A stretch of 64,000 nt of DNA from Streptomyces sp. TP-A0356 (lineage in GTDB: Bacteria; Actinomycetota; Actinomycetes; Streptomycetales; Streptomycetaceae): the NCBI RefSeq assembly GCF_001417775.1, contig NZ_BBZJ01000021.1:248001-312000 (forward strand), read 5' to 3'. Below the pieces are notes generated by a model, which made no database searches, was not told where the DNA came from, and was given only the letters and a program-made list of their open reading frames with translations. The position numbers and the translations under genes are program-made. Shown piece by piece: positions 44,813-53,880 of this stretch (its first letter is position 1; every line of letters begins with the position of its first letter).

Positions 44813-46435
44813 TCACGGCTCCCCCAATTCCTCCCGCATCGTCGCGCGCAGGCGCAGCGTCGTCGTCAGGCGCTGGAACGCCTCCGCCCAGTAGCCGCCC
44901 GCCCCGGGTGACGCGTCCTCCGGTTCGTCGGGTATCGCCGTCAGTGTGTCCAGGCGGCTCGCCTCGGCGGGGTTCAGACAGCGCTCGGCCAGGCCCATCA
45001 CCCCACTGAAACTCCAGGGGTAACTGCCCGCGTCCCGCGCGATGTTGAGCGCGTCCACGACCGCCCGGCCCAGCGGAGCGGCCCAGGGGACCGCGCACAC
45101 TCCGAGGAGCTGGAACGCCTCCGACAAGCCGTGTGTCGCGATGAACCCGCCGACCCAGTCGGCCCGTTCCTCCGCCCCCAGCGTCGACAGCAGCTTCGCC
45201 CGCTCGGCCAGGGAGACCGCTCCCGGGCCCCCGGCCTCCGGCGCCGAGGGCGGTCCGAGCAGGGCCCGGGACCAGCCGGGGTCCCGCTGCCGCACCGCCG
45301 CCCGGCACCATGCCGCGTGCAGTTCGTCCCGCCAGTCGTCCGCCACCGGCAGCGCGACGATCTCCTCCGGCGTGCGCCCCCCGAGCCGAGCCGTCCATGA
45401 GGGGAGGGGTGCCGCATCCACCAACTGGCCCAGCCACCACGATCGTTCACCGCGCCCAGCGGGCGGCTTCGGCACCACTCCGTCGCGCTCCATGCCCGGA
45501 TCGCACTCGTGCGGTGCCTCGACGACGATCGTCGGCTCACCCGGCGTGCGGTCGACCGCCACGCAGGCCGCGGCCCGCGCCGCCATCCGCGCCGCCAGGG
45601 CCGACTCCGGCAGCGCCGACAGCAACTCCGCCGCCGTCGCCCGCACATTGCGGCTCCGGTCGGACAGTGCCTGTTCGAGGAACGGCTCGTCCGCGGACTC
45701 CAGACCCGTGCGCAGCGAGTCGAGGAACATGAGGCGGTCCTCGGCCCGCTCCGTCGCCCAGCTGGTGGCCAGCAGTGCGCGGGCGACGGCCGGCTGTCGT
45801 GCGCGAAGCGCGCTGAGGAGGGCCACCCGCTCCGCGAACAGGCCCTCCTTCCAGAGGCGTTGGACGCGGTCCGGCTCATCCGGTGACGGCAGTTCGGACC
45901 CACCGCCGGGCGCGGAGCGCAGTGCGAAGCGCCAGTCCGGGTTCAGCCGGGCCAGCCAGAGCGCGCGCGGACCGGCGAAGGCCAGGGCCGCCGGCCGCAG
46001 GTCCGTCCGCCCGCGGGCGGCGTCCAGGAGCCCGGGCAGGGCTTCCGGGGGCGGCGCGAAGCCGTGCTCATTGGCCAGGGAGAGCCACTGCGGCAGCAGC
46101 TCCATGAGGTCGGGAGCCGTACCCCGGCGGCCGCCACCGCCTTGGCCGGGGCGGTCGGACAGCAGCATGGCCAGTCTGCGGGCCGCCGCGGGCGGCAGCG
46201 GCGGGCGGGGGTCCGCTGCCGCGGGCTCGAGCCGTGGCCCGGCCGGCGCCGGACGCAGCCCGGCCCTGCGGCGCACGGTCTCCACCGCCGCCAGATCCAG
46301 CAGCGCGGCCGGTGCCTCACGGCCGGGCGGCAGCCAGGGCGGTGTACGCCGGTCGATGCCCAGCAGGGCCACCGTCACAAGCTCCTCCCAGGGCACTTCG
46401 CGTGGCGCGTCCTGCGGAGCGGGAGTGGCACTCAT
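44813..46435 (-). CDS. DUF5691 protein
   Basis: A 540-residue protein of the DUF5691 family; no enzymatic motif is apparent. It opens VPWEELVTVALLGIDRRTPPW and contains Ala/Leu/Arg helices resembling HEAT-type repeats, for example DRSRNVRATAAELLSALPES near residue 275. A final helical bundle starts near 445 (GFIATHGLSEAFQLLG). It looks like an alpha-solenoid scaffold. The ATG at 46435 has GAGGGG 7 nt upstream. It follows the SWIM protein gene on the same strand, 143 bp apart, and belongs to the divergent MoxR/VWA locus. Confidence 0.85.
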   Translation of the reverse strand: MSATPAPQDAPREVPWEELVTVALLGIDRRTPPWLPPGREAPAALLDLAAVETVRRRAGLRPAPAGPRLEPAAADPRPPLPPAAARRLAMLLSDRPGQGGGGRRGTAPDLMELLPQWLSLANEHGFAPPPEALPGLLDAARGRTDLRPAALAFAGPRALWLARLNPDWRFALRSAPGGGSELPSPDEPDRVQRLWKEGLFAERVALLSALRARQPAVARALLATSWATERAEDRLMFLDSLRTGLESADEPFLEQALSDRSRNVRATAAELLSALPESALAARMAARAAACVAVDRTPGEPTIVVEAPHECDPGMERDGVVPKPPAGRGERSWWLGQLVDAAPLPSWTARLGGRTPEEIVALPVADDWRDELHAAWCRAAVRQRDPGWSRALLGPPSAPEAGGPGAVSLAERAKLLSTLGAEERADWVGGFIATHGLSEAFQLLGVCAVPWAAPLGRAVVDALNIARDAGSYPWSFSGVMGLAERCLNPAEASRLDTLTAIPDEPEDASPGAGGYWAEAFQRLTTTLRLRATMREELGEP

Positions 46436-46534
46436 GTCAGTCCCCTCGAGATCGGGTCGTCGGTGCATCGGTGCATCGGTGCACCGGTGGGTCGGGTCGT
46501 TGCTACGTGGGTACGGAACTTGCTCGGTGTTCAG

Positions 46535-46579
46535 CACATCGGGTGTCGTCACATCGGGTGTCGTCACATCGGGTGTCCT
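46535..46579. repeat. Three tandem 15-bp repeats
   Basis: CACATCGGGTGTCGT at 46535-46549 and 46550-46564, then one copy differing by one base at 46565-46579, in the spacer between the SWIM and DUF5691 genes. An 8-bp repeat (CGGTGCAT) lies nearby at about 46465-46490. Confidence 0.9.
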
Positions 46580-47931
46580 CAGCACAGCGTGACCGCCTCT
46601 CCGGCGCCTTCCGGCCAGGCGGTGAGCGGGGTGAAGCCGCGGTGGCCGCACTCGCCGAAGACCGTGACCGGGGCGCCGCCCGACAGGGCGACCAGGCGCC
46701 ACAGGCCCGGGCGGGCGCCCGCGGAGGAAGTGAGCGGCAGGGCCGTGCCGCCGTCCGCGTCCGCAAGTTGCCAGGAGCCCTCGACCGGCGTCGGTATGAC
46801 CCGGCCCAGCGTCACCGGGAAGGAGTCCAGCCAGGGGTCCTCCCGGAGTGCCTCCCCGTAACGCGCGGCCGCCTGGATCGTGGTCGCACCGGGAGGCCGT
46901 ACCGCTGTCGGCGCGGGAGGCGTGAACCGCTCGCCCAGGGCGGCCCGCAGCTGCCCCGCACCCGGATACGCGGTCACCTCCGACTCGAAGGCCAGGCCCA
47001 CCGGCAGTGCCGGTTCCGGTGCGCGCCCCGCCGCCCCGTAGGACAGGAGCAGCACGGTGCGACCGGACTCCGCGCCGTACAACCAGATCCGGCGCGTGGT
47101 GAGCCGGCTGTCCGAGGTGTCGTACTGCGCCAGGACGAGCCAGTGGTCCCGGATGGGCGGGCCGTCGGGCGAGGCGGGAAGCCCGATACGCGAACGAACC
47201 GTCGCCGCCAGCCCTTCCGGCAGTCGCTCACGACGCAGCCAGCCCCGGTCCAGCAGATGCAGCAGCGCGCACTCCTCCAGCAGGCGCACCGGCCAGCCCG
47301 GGCCCGACGACGGGATCGCCCCCAATTCCCGCACCCGTGCGGCCAGTCCCGGCGCCTGCGCGTCGACCATGCGGGCCGCCGTCTCCTCCCACAGCCCGTA
47401 CCCCGACTGCTCGGCCGTGGCCAGTCCGCCGCGCAGCAGATCGGTCAGCCGCTGTTCCAGTTCGACGGCACCCGCTGTGACCCGCTCCGCCCGCCGCTCC
47501 GCCCTGCGCCGGGCCGCCTCCGGATCGGCGGACCCGGCCGAGCTCGCGCCCTCCGTCTCCCGCGTCTCCTGCGCGCGCTGTCTACGCCCCTTGATCCACT
47601 GCTCCGCCCAGTCCGGCGCCCGGCCCGGCGGCACCGTGCCGTCCCCGCCCGCCCAGAGCAGCAGCAGTCCGAGCGCGTGCTTGCACGGGAACTTGCGGCT
47701 CGGACAACTGCACTTGTACGCCGGTCCGGCCGCGTCCGCGATGTCGACGACCGTCTGATACGGCTTGCTGCCGCTGCCCTTGCACAGCCCCCACACCGTC
47801 CCCTCCTCGGAACTGCCCGCCTCCGACCACGGCCCCGCCGCGCCGAGTTTGCTTCCCGCCTTGCGTGACGCCACGTCAGGTGCCAGTGCCAGCACCTGGT
47901 CCGCGGTCCAGCGCACCCCCTGCTGAGTCAT
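46579..47931 (-). CDS. SWIM zinc-finger protein
   Basis: A 450-residue protein. The SWIM motif CxCx6CxH is formed by Cys74, Cys76, Cys83 and His85 in YKCSCPSRKFPCKHALGL; such fingers bind DNA or protein partners. A basic Arg/Glu helix (RRRAERRAERVTAG) follows near 145, then a long domain without recognised motifs. ATG 47931 is chosen; an upstream start at 47961 lacks a ribosome site, and TACCTT 7 nt before the ATG hints at a leaderless start. It is the first gene of the minus-strand arm of the divergent locus. Confidence 0.88.
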   Translation of the reverse strand: MTQQGVRWTADQVLALAPDVASRKAGSKLGAAGPWSEAGSSEEGTVWGLCKGSGSKPYQTVVDIADAAGPAYKCSCPSRKFPCKHALGLLLLWAGGDGTVPPGRAPDWAEQWIKGRRQRAQETRETEGASSAGSADPEAARRRAERRAERVTAGAVELEQRLTDLLRGGLATAEQSGYGLWEETAARMVDAQAPGLAARVRELGAIPSSGPGWPVRLLEECALLHLLDRGWLRRERLPEGLAATVRSRIGLPASPDGPPIRDHWLVLAQYDTSDSRLTTRRIWLYGAESGRTVLLLSYGAAGRAPEPALPVGLAFESEVTAYPGAGQLRAALGERFTPPAPTAVRPPGATTIQAAARYGEALREDPWLDSFPVTLGRVIPTPVEGSWQLADADGGTALPLTSSAGARPGLWRLVALSGGAPVTVFGECGHRGFTPLTAWPEGAGEAVTLC

Positions 47932-47991
47932 GCCATCGAAGGTAGGTCCCGGCACTGACAATCACCGGTCGCGAGGGCGTTTGCGCAGGTC

Positions 47992-48003
47992 ACAACGCGT
48001 TGT
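47992..48003. promoter_or_regulatory. 12-bp perfect palindrome in the divergent SWIM/MoxR intergenic region
   Basis: ACAACGCGTTGT lies 61 bp upstream of the SWIM ATG and 63 bp upstream of the MoxR ATG, almost exactly central. It has the look of a LacI/TetR-type operator able to control both arms. Confidence 0.5.
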
Positions 48004-48065
48004 CAGTGGGGTGGTGCACGGTTGGTGGCAGATCCGAACCGGCCGAGCTGGAGGGGGAAGTGGCC

Positions 48066-49334
48066 ATGCGTGCGTCCGTTGATCCGATGTCCGTCGAACC
48101 GAGCCCGAGCGAGTCCGCGCCTGCGAACGGAGGCGGCGGCACAGGCTCGCACGGGCGGGCGCCCAGGTCCGTGCGCGCACCCATGGAAGACGCGGCGGGA
48201 GAGAGGGCCGGAGGGACCGCGGGAGAGACCGCGGGAGAGAAGGGGACGGCGGCGGCCGAGGTGCTGCGGCCGCACGCCGAGGCGGCCTTCGCGGGCGAAC
48301 TCGCCGCGCTGGCGGCGCAGGACGACCGGCCACGCCCGGCCCGCTGGAAGCTGTCACCGTGGGCCGTGGCGACCTATCTGCTGGGCGGCACACTGCCGGA
48401 CGGCACGGTGATCTCACCGAAGTACGTCGGCCCGCGCCGCATCGTCGAGGTCGCCGTCACCACGCTCGCCACCGACCGGGCCCTGCTCCTGCTCGGTGTG
48501 CCCGGCACGGCGAAGACCTGGGTGTCCGAGCACCTGGCGGCGGCCATCAGCGGCGACTCGACCCTCCTCGTGCAGGGCACGGCGGGCACCCCGGAGGAGG
48601 CGATCCGCTACGGCTGGAACTACGCGCGACTGCTCGCGCACGGTCCCAGCCGCGACGCGCTGGTGCCGGGCCCCGTGATGCGGGCCATGAGCGAGGGCAT
48701 GACCGCGCGCGTCGAGGAGCTGACCCGCATCCCCGCCGACGTACAGGACACGCTGATCACGATCCTGTCGGAGAAGACCCTGCCGATACCGGAGTTGGGG
48801 CAGGAGGTGCAGGCCGTCCGCGGCTTCAACCTGATCGCCACGGCCAACGACCGCGACCGCGGGGTCAACGATCTGTCGAGCGCGCTGCGCCGCCGTTTCA
48901 ACACGGTGGTACTGCCGCTTCCGGAGAGTGCCGACGCCGAGGTCGACATCGTCTCCCGCCGGGTCGAGCAGATCGGCCGCTCGCTCGACCTGCCGGGCGT
49001 GCCCGACGGCATCGACGAGATCCGCCGCGTCGTCACGGTCTTCCGGGAGCTGCGCAGCGGCGTCACGACGGACGGCCGTACGAAGCTGAAGTCGCCCAGC
49101 GGCACCTTGTCCACCGCCGAGGCGATCTCCGTCGTCACCAACGGACTCGCGCTCGCGGCCCACTTCGGGGACGGGGTGCTGCGGGCCGGTGACGTGGCCG
49201 CGGGCATCCTCGGCGCCGTCGTCCGCGACCCGGCGGCCGACCGCGTCATCTGGCAGGAGTACCTGGAGACGGTGGTCCGCGAGCGCGACGGCTGGACGGA
49301 CTTCTACCGCGCATGCCGGGAGGTGACCGTATGA
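48066..49334 (+). CDS. MoxR-family AAA+ ATPase
   Basis: A 422-residue AAA+ chaperone-like ATPase. An Ala/Gly/Glu-rich leader of about 75 residues precedes the core. The Walker A is GVPGTAKT at 144-151. A Walker B-equivalent region lies around VEELTRIPADVQDTLITIL, sensor-1 Asn in LIATANDRDRGVND and an arginine finger in SALRRRF. MoxR ATPases remodel or activate VWA-domain partners, and one is encoded two genes on. ATG 48066 follows GGAGGGGG; GTG 48060 is an alternative. The stop overlaps a small open frame (ATGA). Confidence 0.9.
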   Translation: MRASVDPMSVEPSPSESAPANGGGGTGSHGRAPRSVRAPMEDAAGERAGGTAGETAGEKGTAAAEVLRPHAEAAFAGELAALAAQDDRPRPARWKLSPWAVATYLLGGTLPDGTVISPKYVGPRRIVEVAVTTLATDRALLLLGVPGTAKTWVSEHLAAAISGDSTLLVQGTAGTPEEAIRYGWNYARLLAHGPSRDALVPGPVMRAMSEGMTARVEELTRIPADVQDTLITILSEKTLPIPELGQEVQAVRGFNLIATANDRDRGVNDLSSALRRRFNTVVLPLPESADAEVDIVSRRVEQIGRSLDLPGVPDGIDEIRRVVTVFRELRSGVTTDGRTKLKSPSGTLSTAEAISVVTNGLALAAHFGDGVLRAGDVAAGILGAVVRDPAADRVIWQEYLETVVRERDGWTDFYRACREVTV

Positions 49335-49474
49335 ACGACGTCGGCTCCACGGGGGACTTCCTGAGCGTGGCGAGTGGACCGGGTGCGGGGAGCCGTGACG
49401 CCGCAGGAGCGGACGTGGACGGCCGGCCGGCGCGGTGGTCCCGGAGGCGAGGGGGAGCCCATGACAGGCGTTGA
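49331..49474 (+). CDS. Possible 47-residue coupled small ORF
   Basis: The frame starts at an ATG overlapping the MoxR stop (ATGA) and runs 47 codons, ending inside the next gene. It has Gly/Arg-rich sequence (MNDVGSTGDFLSVASGPGAG at the start) and no recognised domain. It may be a real small protein, a re-initiation bridge that couples MoxR to DUF5682 translation, or chance. Confidence 0.3.
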   Translation: MNDVGSTGDFLSVASGPGAGSRDAAGADVDGRPARWSRRRGGAHDRR

Positions 49475-51821
49475 CGCACCGCCGGGCGCGACGGCCGGCG
49501 AGGGGCCGCTGCTGCTCGGGGTGCGCCATCACGGGCCGGGATCCGCACGGGCCGTGCGGGCCGCGCTGGAGGTGGCGCGGCCGCGGGTCGTACTGATCGA
49601 GGGACCACCGGAGGCGGACGCCCTGATCCCGCTCGCCGCGGACGAGGAGATGCGTCCGCCGGTGGCGCTGCTCGCCCATGCCGTGGACGAGCCGGGACGA
49701 TCGGCGTTCTGGCCGATGGCCGAGTTCTCCCCGGAGTGGGTGGCGATCCGCTGGGCCCTGGAACATGGCGCTGCGGCCCGGTTCATCGATCTGCCGGCCA
49801 CCCACACGCTGGCAGGGGAGGAGGGGCGACATGCGCCGGAGCCGGGTGGGCAGGAGAGGCCGCAGGACGACGCCCTCCGCGTCGATCCCCTGGCGGTGCT
49901 CGCCGGGACCGCCGGGTACGACGACCCGGAGCGGTGGTGGGAGGACGTCGTCGAGCACCGGGGAGCGGGGAAGGGGGACGCGCTCGCGCCGTTCACCGTG
50001 CTCGAAGAGGCAATGACCGCGCTGCGCGAGGCGTACGGCACCGCAGGGCATGAGCGGGACCGGGTGCGCGAGGCGTACATGCGGCTCCAGATGCGGGCGG
50101 CGCAGCGGGAGTTCGGCCCCGACGTGGCCGTGGTGTGCGGGGCCTGGCACGTGCCCGCGCTGCGGCGGAGGACCGCTGTCGCCGCCGATCGCGCCCTGGT
50201 GAAGGGGCTGCCCAAGGCGAAGACGGACATGACCTGGGTGCCCTGGACCCACCGGAGGCTGTCCAAGGCCGGCGGTTACGGGGCGGGGATCGACTCGCCG
50301 GGCTGGTACGCGCATCTGTTCGGCGCCTCCGACCGGCCCGTGGAGCGGTGGCTGACCAAGGTCGCGGGGCTGCTCCGCGAGGAGGACCGGATCGTGTCGT
50401 CCGCGCATGTCATCGAGGCCGTGCGGCTCGCGGAGACGCTCGCGGCGCTGCGCGGGCGCCCGCTGCCGGGGCTGTCCGAGACGATGGACGCCGTGCGGGC
50501 CGTGCTGTGCGACGGCTCGGACGTGCCGCTGGCGCTGGTGCACGACCGGCTCGTGGTCGGCGACCTTCTGGGGGAGGTGCCGCCATCGGCCCCCGCCGTT
50601 CCCCTGCAGCGGGACCTCGCGCGGCTCCAGAAGCGGCTCAGGCTCAAACCGGAGCCGTTGGAGCGGGAGTTGGAGCTGGATCTGCGCAAGGAGACCGACG
50701 CCGGACGCAGTCGGCTGCTCCACCGGCTCGGGCTGCTCGGCATCGGCTGGGGCGAGCCCGCGGCCTCGCGCGGCAGCACGGGGACGTTCCGGGAGACATG
50801 GCGGCTGCGCTGGGAGCCGGAGCTGGCGGTGCAGGTCGCCGAGGCGGGGGTGTGGGGGACGACCGTGCTCGCTGCCGCGACCGCGAAGGCCGAGGCTGAC
50901 GCGGTCGCCGCGCGGTCGCTCGCCGACGTCACGGCGCTCGCCGAACGGTGCCTGCTGGCACAACTGCCGGACGCGTTGCCCGTGGTGATGCGGGTGCTCG
51001 CCGACCGCGCGGCCCTCGACGCCGATGTCGGCCACCTCGCCCAGGCCCTGCCCGCCCTGGTCCGCTCGCTGCGTTACGGCGACGTGCGCGGCACGGACAC
51101 CCACGCACTGGCGGGCGTCGCGGCGGGCCTCGCGGAGCGCGTGTTCGTAGGGCTGCCACCGGCCTGCGCCGCGCTGGACGCGGAGGCGGCCGAGGAGATG
51201 CGCCGCCATGTGGACGCGGTGCACGGTGCGGTGGGGCTCCTGGAAGAGGGAGCCGGCGCGGCCCACGGCGAGCTGCGCGGGCGGTGGCGCTCGGTGCTGC
51301 GGGCGCTCTGCGGACGGGACACCGTTCCCGGCGTCGTCCGCGGCCGTGCCGTTCGACTGCTTCTGGACGACGGGGAGATGGGGCACGAGGAGGCGGCGCG
51401 GCTGATGGGGCTCGTGCTGTCGCCGGGGACGGCGCCGGCGGACGCGGCCGCGTGGATCGAGGGGTTCGTCGGAGGCGGCTCCGGCGGAGGGATGCTGCTC
51501 GTGCACGACGAGCGGCTGCTCGGGCTGGTGGACGCATGGCTGACCGGGGTGCCGGCGGAGGCGTTCACGGACGTACTGCCCCTGCTGCGGCGCACGTTCT
51601 CGGCGTACGAGCCGGGAGTGCGGCGCACGCTCGGTGAGCTGGTGAGACGCGGCCCGGACGCGCGGGGGAGCGTGGTGGCCACCGGGCCCGGCGTCCCCGG
51701 GTTCGGCTCCGGCCTCGATACCGGGCGGGCGGACGCGGTGGTCCCGGTGCTGCGCCTGCTGCTCGGGCTGGACGAGCCGGACGGCAGTGATGTCAACGAC
51801 GTCGTGGGGGTGGCCGGATGA
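49461..51821 (+). CDS. DUF5682 protein, possible TIKI/TraB-like metallohydrolase
   Basis: A 786-residue protein of the DUF5682 family. The first 250 residues carry VRHHGPGS (His23-His24), VLIEGPPEAD with Glu47 and VVCGAWHVPAL with His230. The spacing of His, Glu and GxxH resembles the TIKI/TraB/ChaN/erythromycin-esterase group; that resemblance is my inference from motifs. The rest is helical and leucine-rich with no motif I recognise. The ATG follows a GGAGG-type site. The stop overlaps the VWA gene start (ATGA), showing tight coupling. Confidence 0.85.
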   Translation: MTGVDAPPGATAGEGPLLLGVRHHGPGSARAVRAALEVARPRVVLIEGPPEADALIPLAADEEMRPPVALLAHAVDEPGRSAFWPMAEFSPEWVAIRWALEHGAAARFIDLPATHTLAGEEGRHAPEPGGQERPQDDALRVDPLAVLAGTAGYDDPERWWEDVVEHRGAGKGDALAPFTVLEEAMTALREAYGTAGHERDRVREAYMRLQMRAAQREFGPDVAVVCGAWHVPALRRRTAVAADRALVKGLPKAKTDMTWVPWTHRRLSKAGGYGAGIDSPGWYAHLFGASDRPVERWLTKVAGLLREEDRIVSSAHVIEAVRLAETLAALRGRPLPGLSETMDAVRAVLCDGSDVPLALVHDRLVVGDLLGEVPPSAPAVPLQRDLARLQKRLRLKPEPLERELELDLRKETDAGRSRLLHRLGLLGIGWGEPAASRGSTGTFRETWRLRWEPELAVQVAEAGVWGTTVLAAATAKAEADAVAARSLADVTALAERCLLAQLPDALPVVMRVLADRAALDADVGHLAQALPALVRSLRYGDVRGTDTHALAGVAAGLAERVFVGLPPACAALDAEAAEEMRRHVDAVHGAVGLLEEGAGAAHGELRGRWRSVLRALCGRDTVPGVVRGRAVRLLLDDGEMGHEEAARLMGLVLSPGTAPADAAAWIEGFVGGGSGGGMLLVHDERLLGLVDAWLTGVPAEAFTDVLPLLRRTFSAYEPGVRRTLGELVRRGPDARGSVVATGPGVPGFGSGLDTGRADAVVPVLRLLLGLDEPDGSDVNDVVGVAG

Positions 51822-53017
51822 GCACGCACTCGACCGACCGGGTGGACGGCGCGCCGTCGGACGGCCGGGCGGCCGGAGCCGATGAGCGGCTGCGGCGCTG
51901 GCGGCTCGTGCTCGGCGGAGACGCCTCGGACGGCACCGGGTACGGGCTCACGGGGCGGGACGCGGCGATGGACGGGGCACTGACCGCGCTGTACGGGAAG
52001 GGGGACGGGCCGCAGCGGGGGCGGGACCGTTCGGCGGGCCTCGGGGCTTCGGCGCCGTCCGTCGCGCGCTGGCTCGGCGACATCCGCACGTACTTCCCCT
52101 CGTCCGTCGTCCAGGTCATGCAGCGCGACGCCATCGACCGGCTCGGGCTGTCCACGCTTCTGCTGGAGCCGGAGATGCTGGAGGCGGTCGAGGCGGACGT
52201 GCACCTGGTCGGCACGCTGCTCTCGTTGAACAAGGCGATGCCGGAGACCACCAAGGAGACGGCGCGTGCGGTGGTGCGCAAAGTCGTCGAGGACTTGGAG
52301 AAGAGGATCGCCACCCGCACCAGAGCCACGCTCACCGGTGCCCTCGACCGCAGTGCCCGCGTCAACCGGCCCCGCCACCACGACATCGACTGGAACCGCA
52401 CCATCGCGGCCAACCTCAAGCATTACCTGCCGGAGTCCCGCACGGTCGTGCCGGAGCGGCTGATCGGGTACGGGCGGGCGTCCCGGTCCGTGAAGAAGGA
52501 GGTCGTCCTCTGCATCGACCAGTCGGGGTCGATGGCGGCATCGGTGGTGTACGCGTCCGTGTTCGGGGCGGTCCTCGCGTCCATGCGGTCCATCGCCACC
52601 CGGCTCGTCGTGTTCGACACGGCCGTGGTGGATCTCACCGACCAGCTCGACGACCCGGTCGACGTCCTCTTCGGCACCCAGCTCGGCGGGGGCACGGACA
52701 TCAACAGGGCGCTGGCGTACTGCCAGTCGCAGATCTCCCGGCCCACGGAGACGGTCGTGGTCCTCATCAGCGATCTGTACGAGGGAGGGATCCAGGACGA
52801 GATGCTCAGGCGGGTGGCGGCGATGAAGGCGTCGGGGGTGCAGTTCGTGGCGCTGCTCGCGCTCTCGGACGAGGGGGCACCGGCGTACGACCGCGAGCAC
52901 GCGGCGGCCCTCGCGGCGCTGGGCGCCCCGGCGTTCGCGTGCACGCCCGACCTGTTCCCGGAGGTGATGGCGGCGGCGATCGAGAAGCGTCCCCTGCCGA
53001 TACCGGAGACGGCATGA
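51818..53017 (+). CDS. VWA-domain protein
   Basis: A 399-residue protein. A helical N-terminal half (about 20-225, including VVQVMQRDAIDRLGLSTLL and RPRHHDIDWNRTIAANLKHYLP) precedes a von Willebrand A domain (about 226-390). Its metal-ion-dependent adhesion site is intact: Asp234-x-Ser236-x-Ser238 (DQSGS), a Thr in the GGGTDI loop and an Asp in VLISDLYEGG. Such proteins partner MoxR ATPases, as in CobS/CobT or ChlI/ChlD pairs. There is no signal peptide, so it acts in the cytoplasm. It is the last gene of the plus-strand arm. Confidence 0.9.
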   Translation: MSTHSTDRVDGAPSDGRAAGADERLRRWRLVLGGDASDGTGYGLTGRDAAMDGALTALYGKGDGPQRGRDRSAGLGASAPSVARWLGDIRTYFPSSVVQVMQRDAIDRLGLSTLLLEPEMLEAVEADVHLVGTLLSLNKAMPETTKETARAVVRKVVEDLEKRIATRTRATLTGALDRSARVNRPRHHDIDWNRTIAANLKHYLPESRTVVPERLIGYGRASRSVKKEVVLCIDQSGSMAASVVYASVFGAVLASMRSIATRLVVFDTAVVDLTDQLDDPVDVLFGTQLGGGTDINRALAYCQSQISRPTETVVVLISDLYEGGIQDEMLRRVAAMKASGVQFVALLALSDEGAPAYDREHAAALAALGAPAFACTPDLFPEVMAAAIEKRPLPIPETA

Positions 53018-53051
53018 CGCCGGTGGGCGGTGCACGGAGGCTCTCACCGTC

Positions 53052-53880
53052 TTGACCCTGCCGGCCGCTCTGCCCTTCGCCGGTGCCGCACTGCGCGCGA
53101 TGCGTGTGGCGGTGGGGCGGCGTGCGCTGCGTCTGACGCTGGGCGGGTTGTGGTGTGCCGCCGGTCGCCGGGGCACGCCGTCGGCAACGCGGCCGGTCTG
53201 GCGCACGGGGTCGGGGCGGACGTCCAGCCACTCGCGCGGCACGCCGCCGGGTACGCGTCCACGCTCGCCCGCGGCGTCGCGGCCGACGGGCAGCCGCCGG
53301 CGCACGGCGCGGCGGGCCGGGCGACCGGTGATGTGGCCGCCTCGGTGCTGCCGCCGGTCGCCCAGGCCCGCCGCCCACGGGTTCGTGCCCGTCGCCGGGC
53401 AGGCGGTCAGACGCGACGCGGCCGGCGTACGGCGTGGCGGGTGACGTGGGGCCCTTTGCGGGCGGGGTCGCCCGCCAGGTTCCGTCGCTCGGTGAGGGCG
53501 TCGCCGGGAGCGCGACGCGGTCGGCGTACGGCGTCGGTGAGGAGGCGCAGCCGTTCGCGCACGGCGTGGTCGGGGCGGTGCAGCGGTCGGGGCGGTGCAG
53601 CCGGTCGTGCGGCCGGTCAGCGACACCGTGCAGCCCGTCGCGCACGGGGTGGCGGGCAGCGCCACGGACCTGGCGTACGGCGTGGCGGGTGACGTGCGGC
53701 CCTTCGCCGGCGAGGTCGCGGGCGAGGCCGGCCTGTGCGCGCACGGCGTCGTGGGTCAGGTCGCGCCCTTCGCCGGGGGCCTGGCCGGGACGCCCACGCG
53801 GACGGCAGCTCGCTGACCGCCCGCGCGGTGACCGGCGTCCAGGGCGTCGCCGAGTCCGTCACCCCGAGCCACCTGCAGCA
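53052..53880 (+). pseudogene. Frameshifted gene for an 11-residue-repeat protein
   Basis: No single frame is open, but consecutive stretches in different frames share one 11-residue repeat with consensus near PFAHGVAGDVQ. Frame 2 covers about 53168-53370 (GLAHGVGADVQ, PLARHAAGYAS, TLARGVAADGQ). Frame 3 covers about 53375-53425. Frame 1 covers about 53425-53585 (PFAGGVARQVP, PFAHGVVGAVQ). Frame 3 resumes at about 53595-53800 (PVAHGVAGSAT, DLAYGVAGDVR, LCAHGVVGQVA), and frame 2 to about 53870. At least four frame changes are needed. It is either a decaying gene or an artefact of sequencing a 33-bp repeat. The intact product would be amphipathic, about 270 residues, of unknown role. Confidence 0.6.

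Noticed and set aside
44039..53017. Link between icmB and the MoxR/VWA locus as a cobalt-chelatase system
   Set aside because: MoxR-VWA resembles CobS/CobT in general, but no cobalamin-synthesis gene or specific motif supports the connection; the genes are convergent and separated by repeats.
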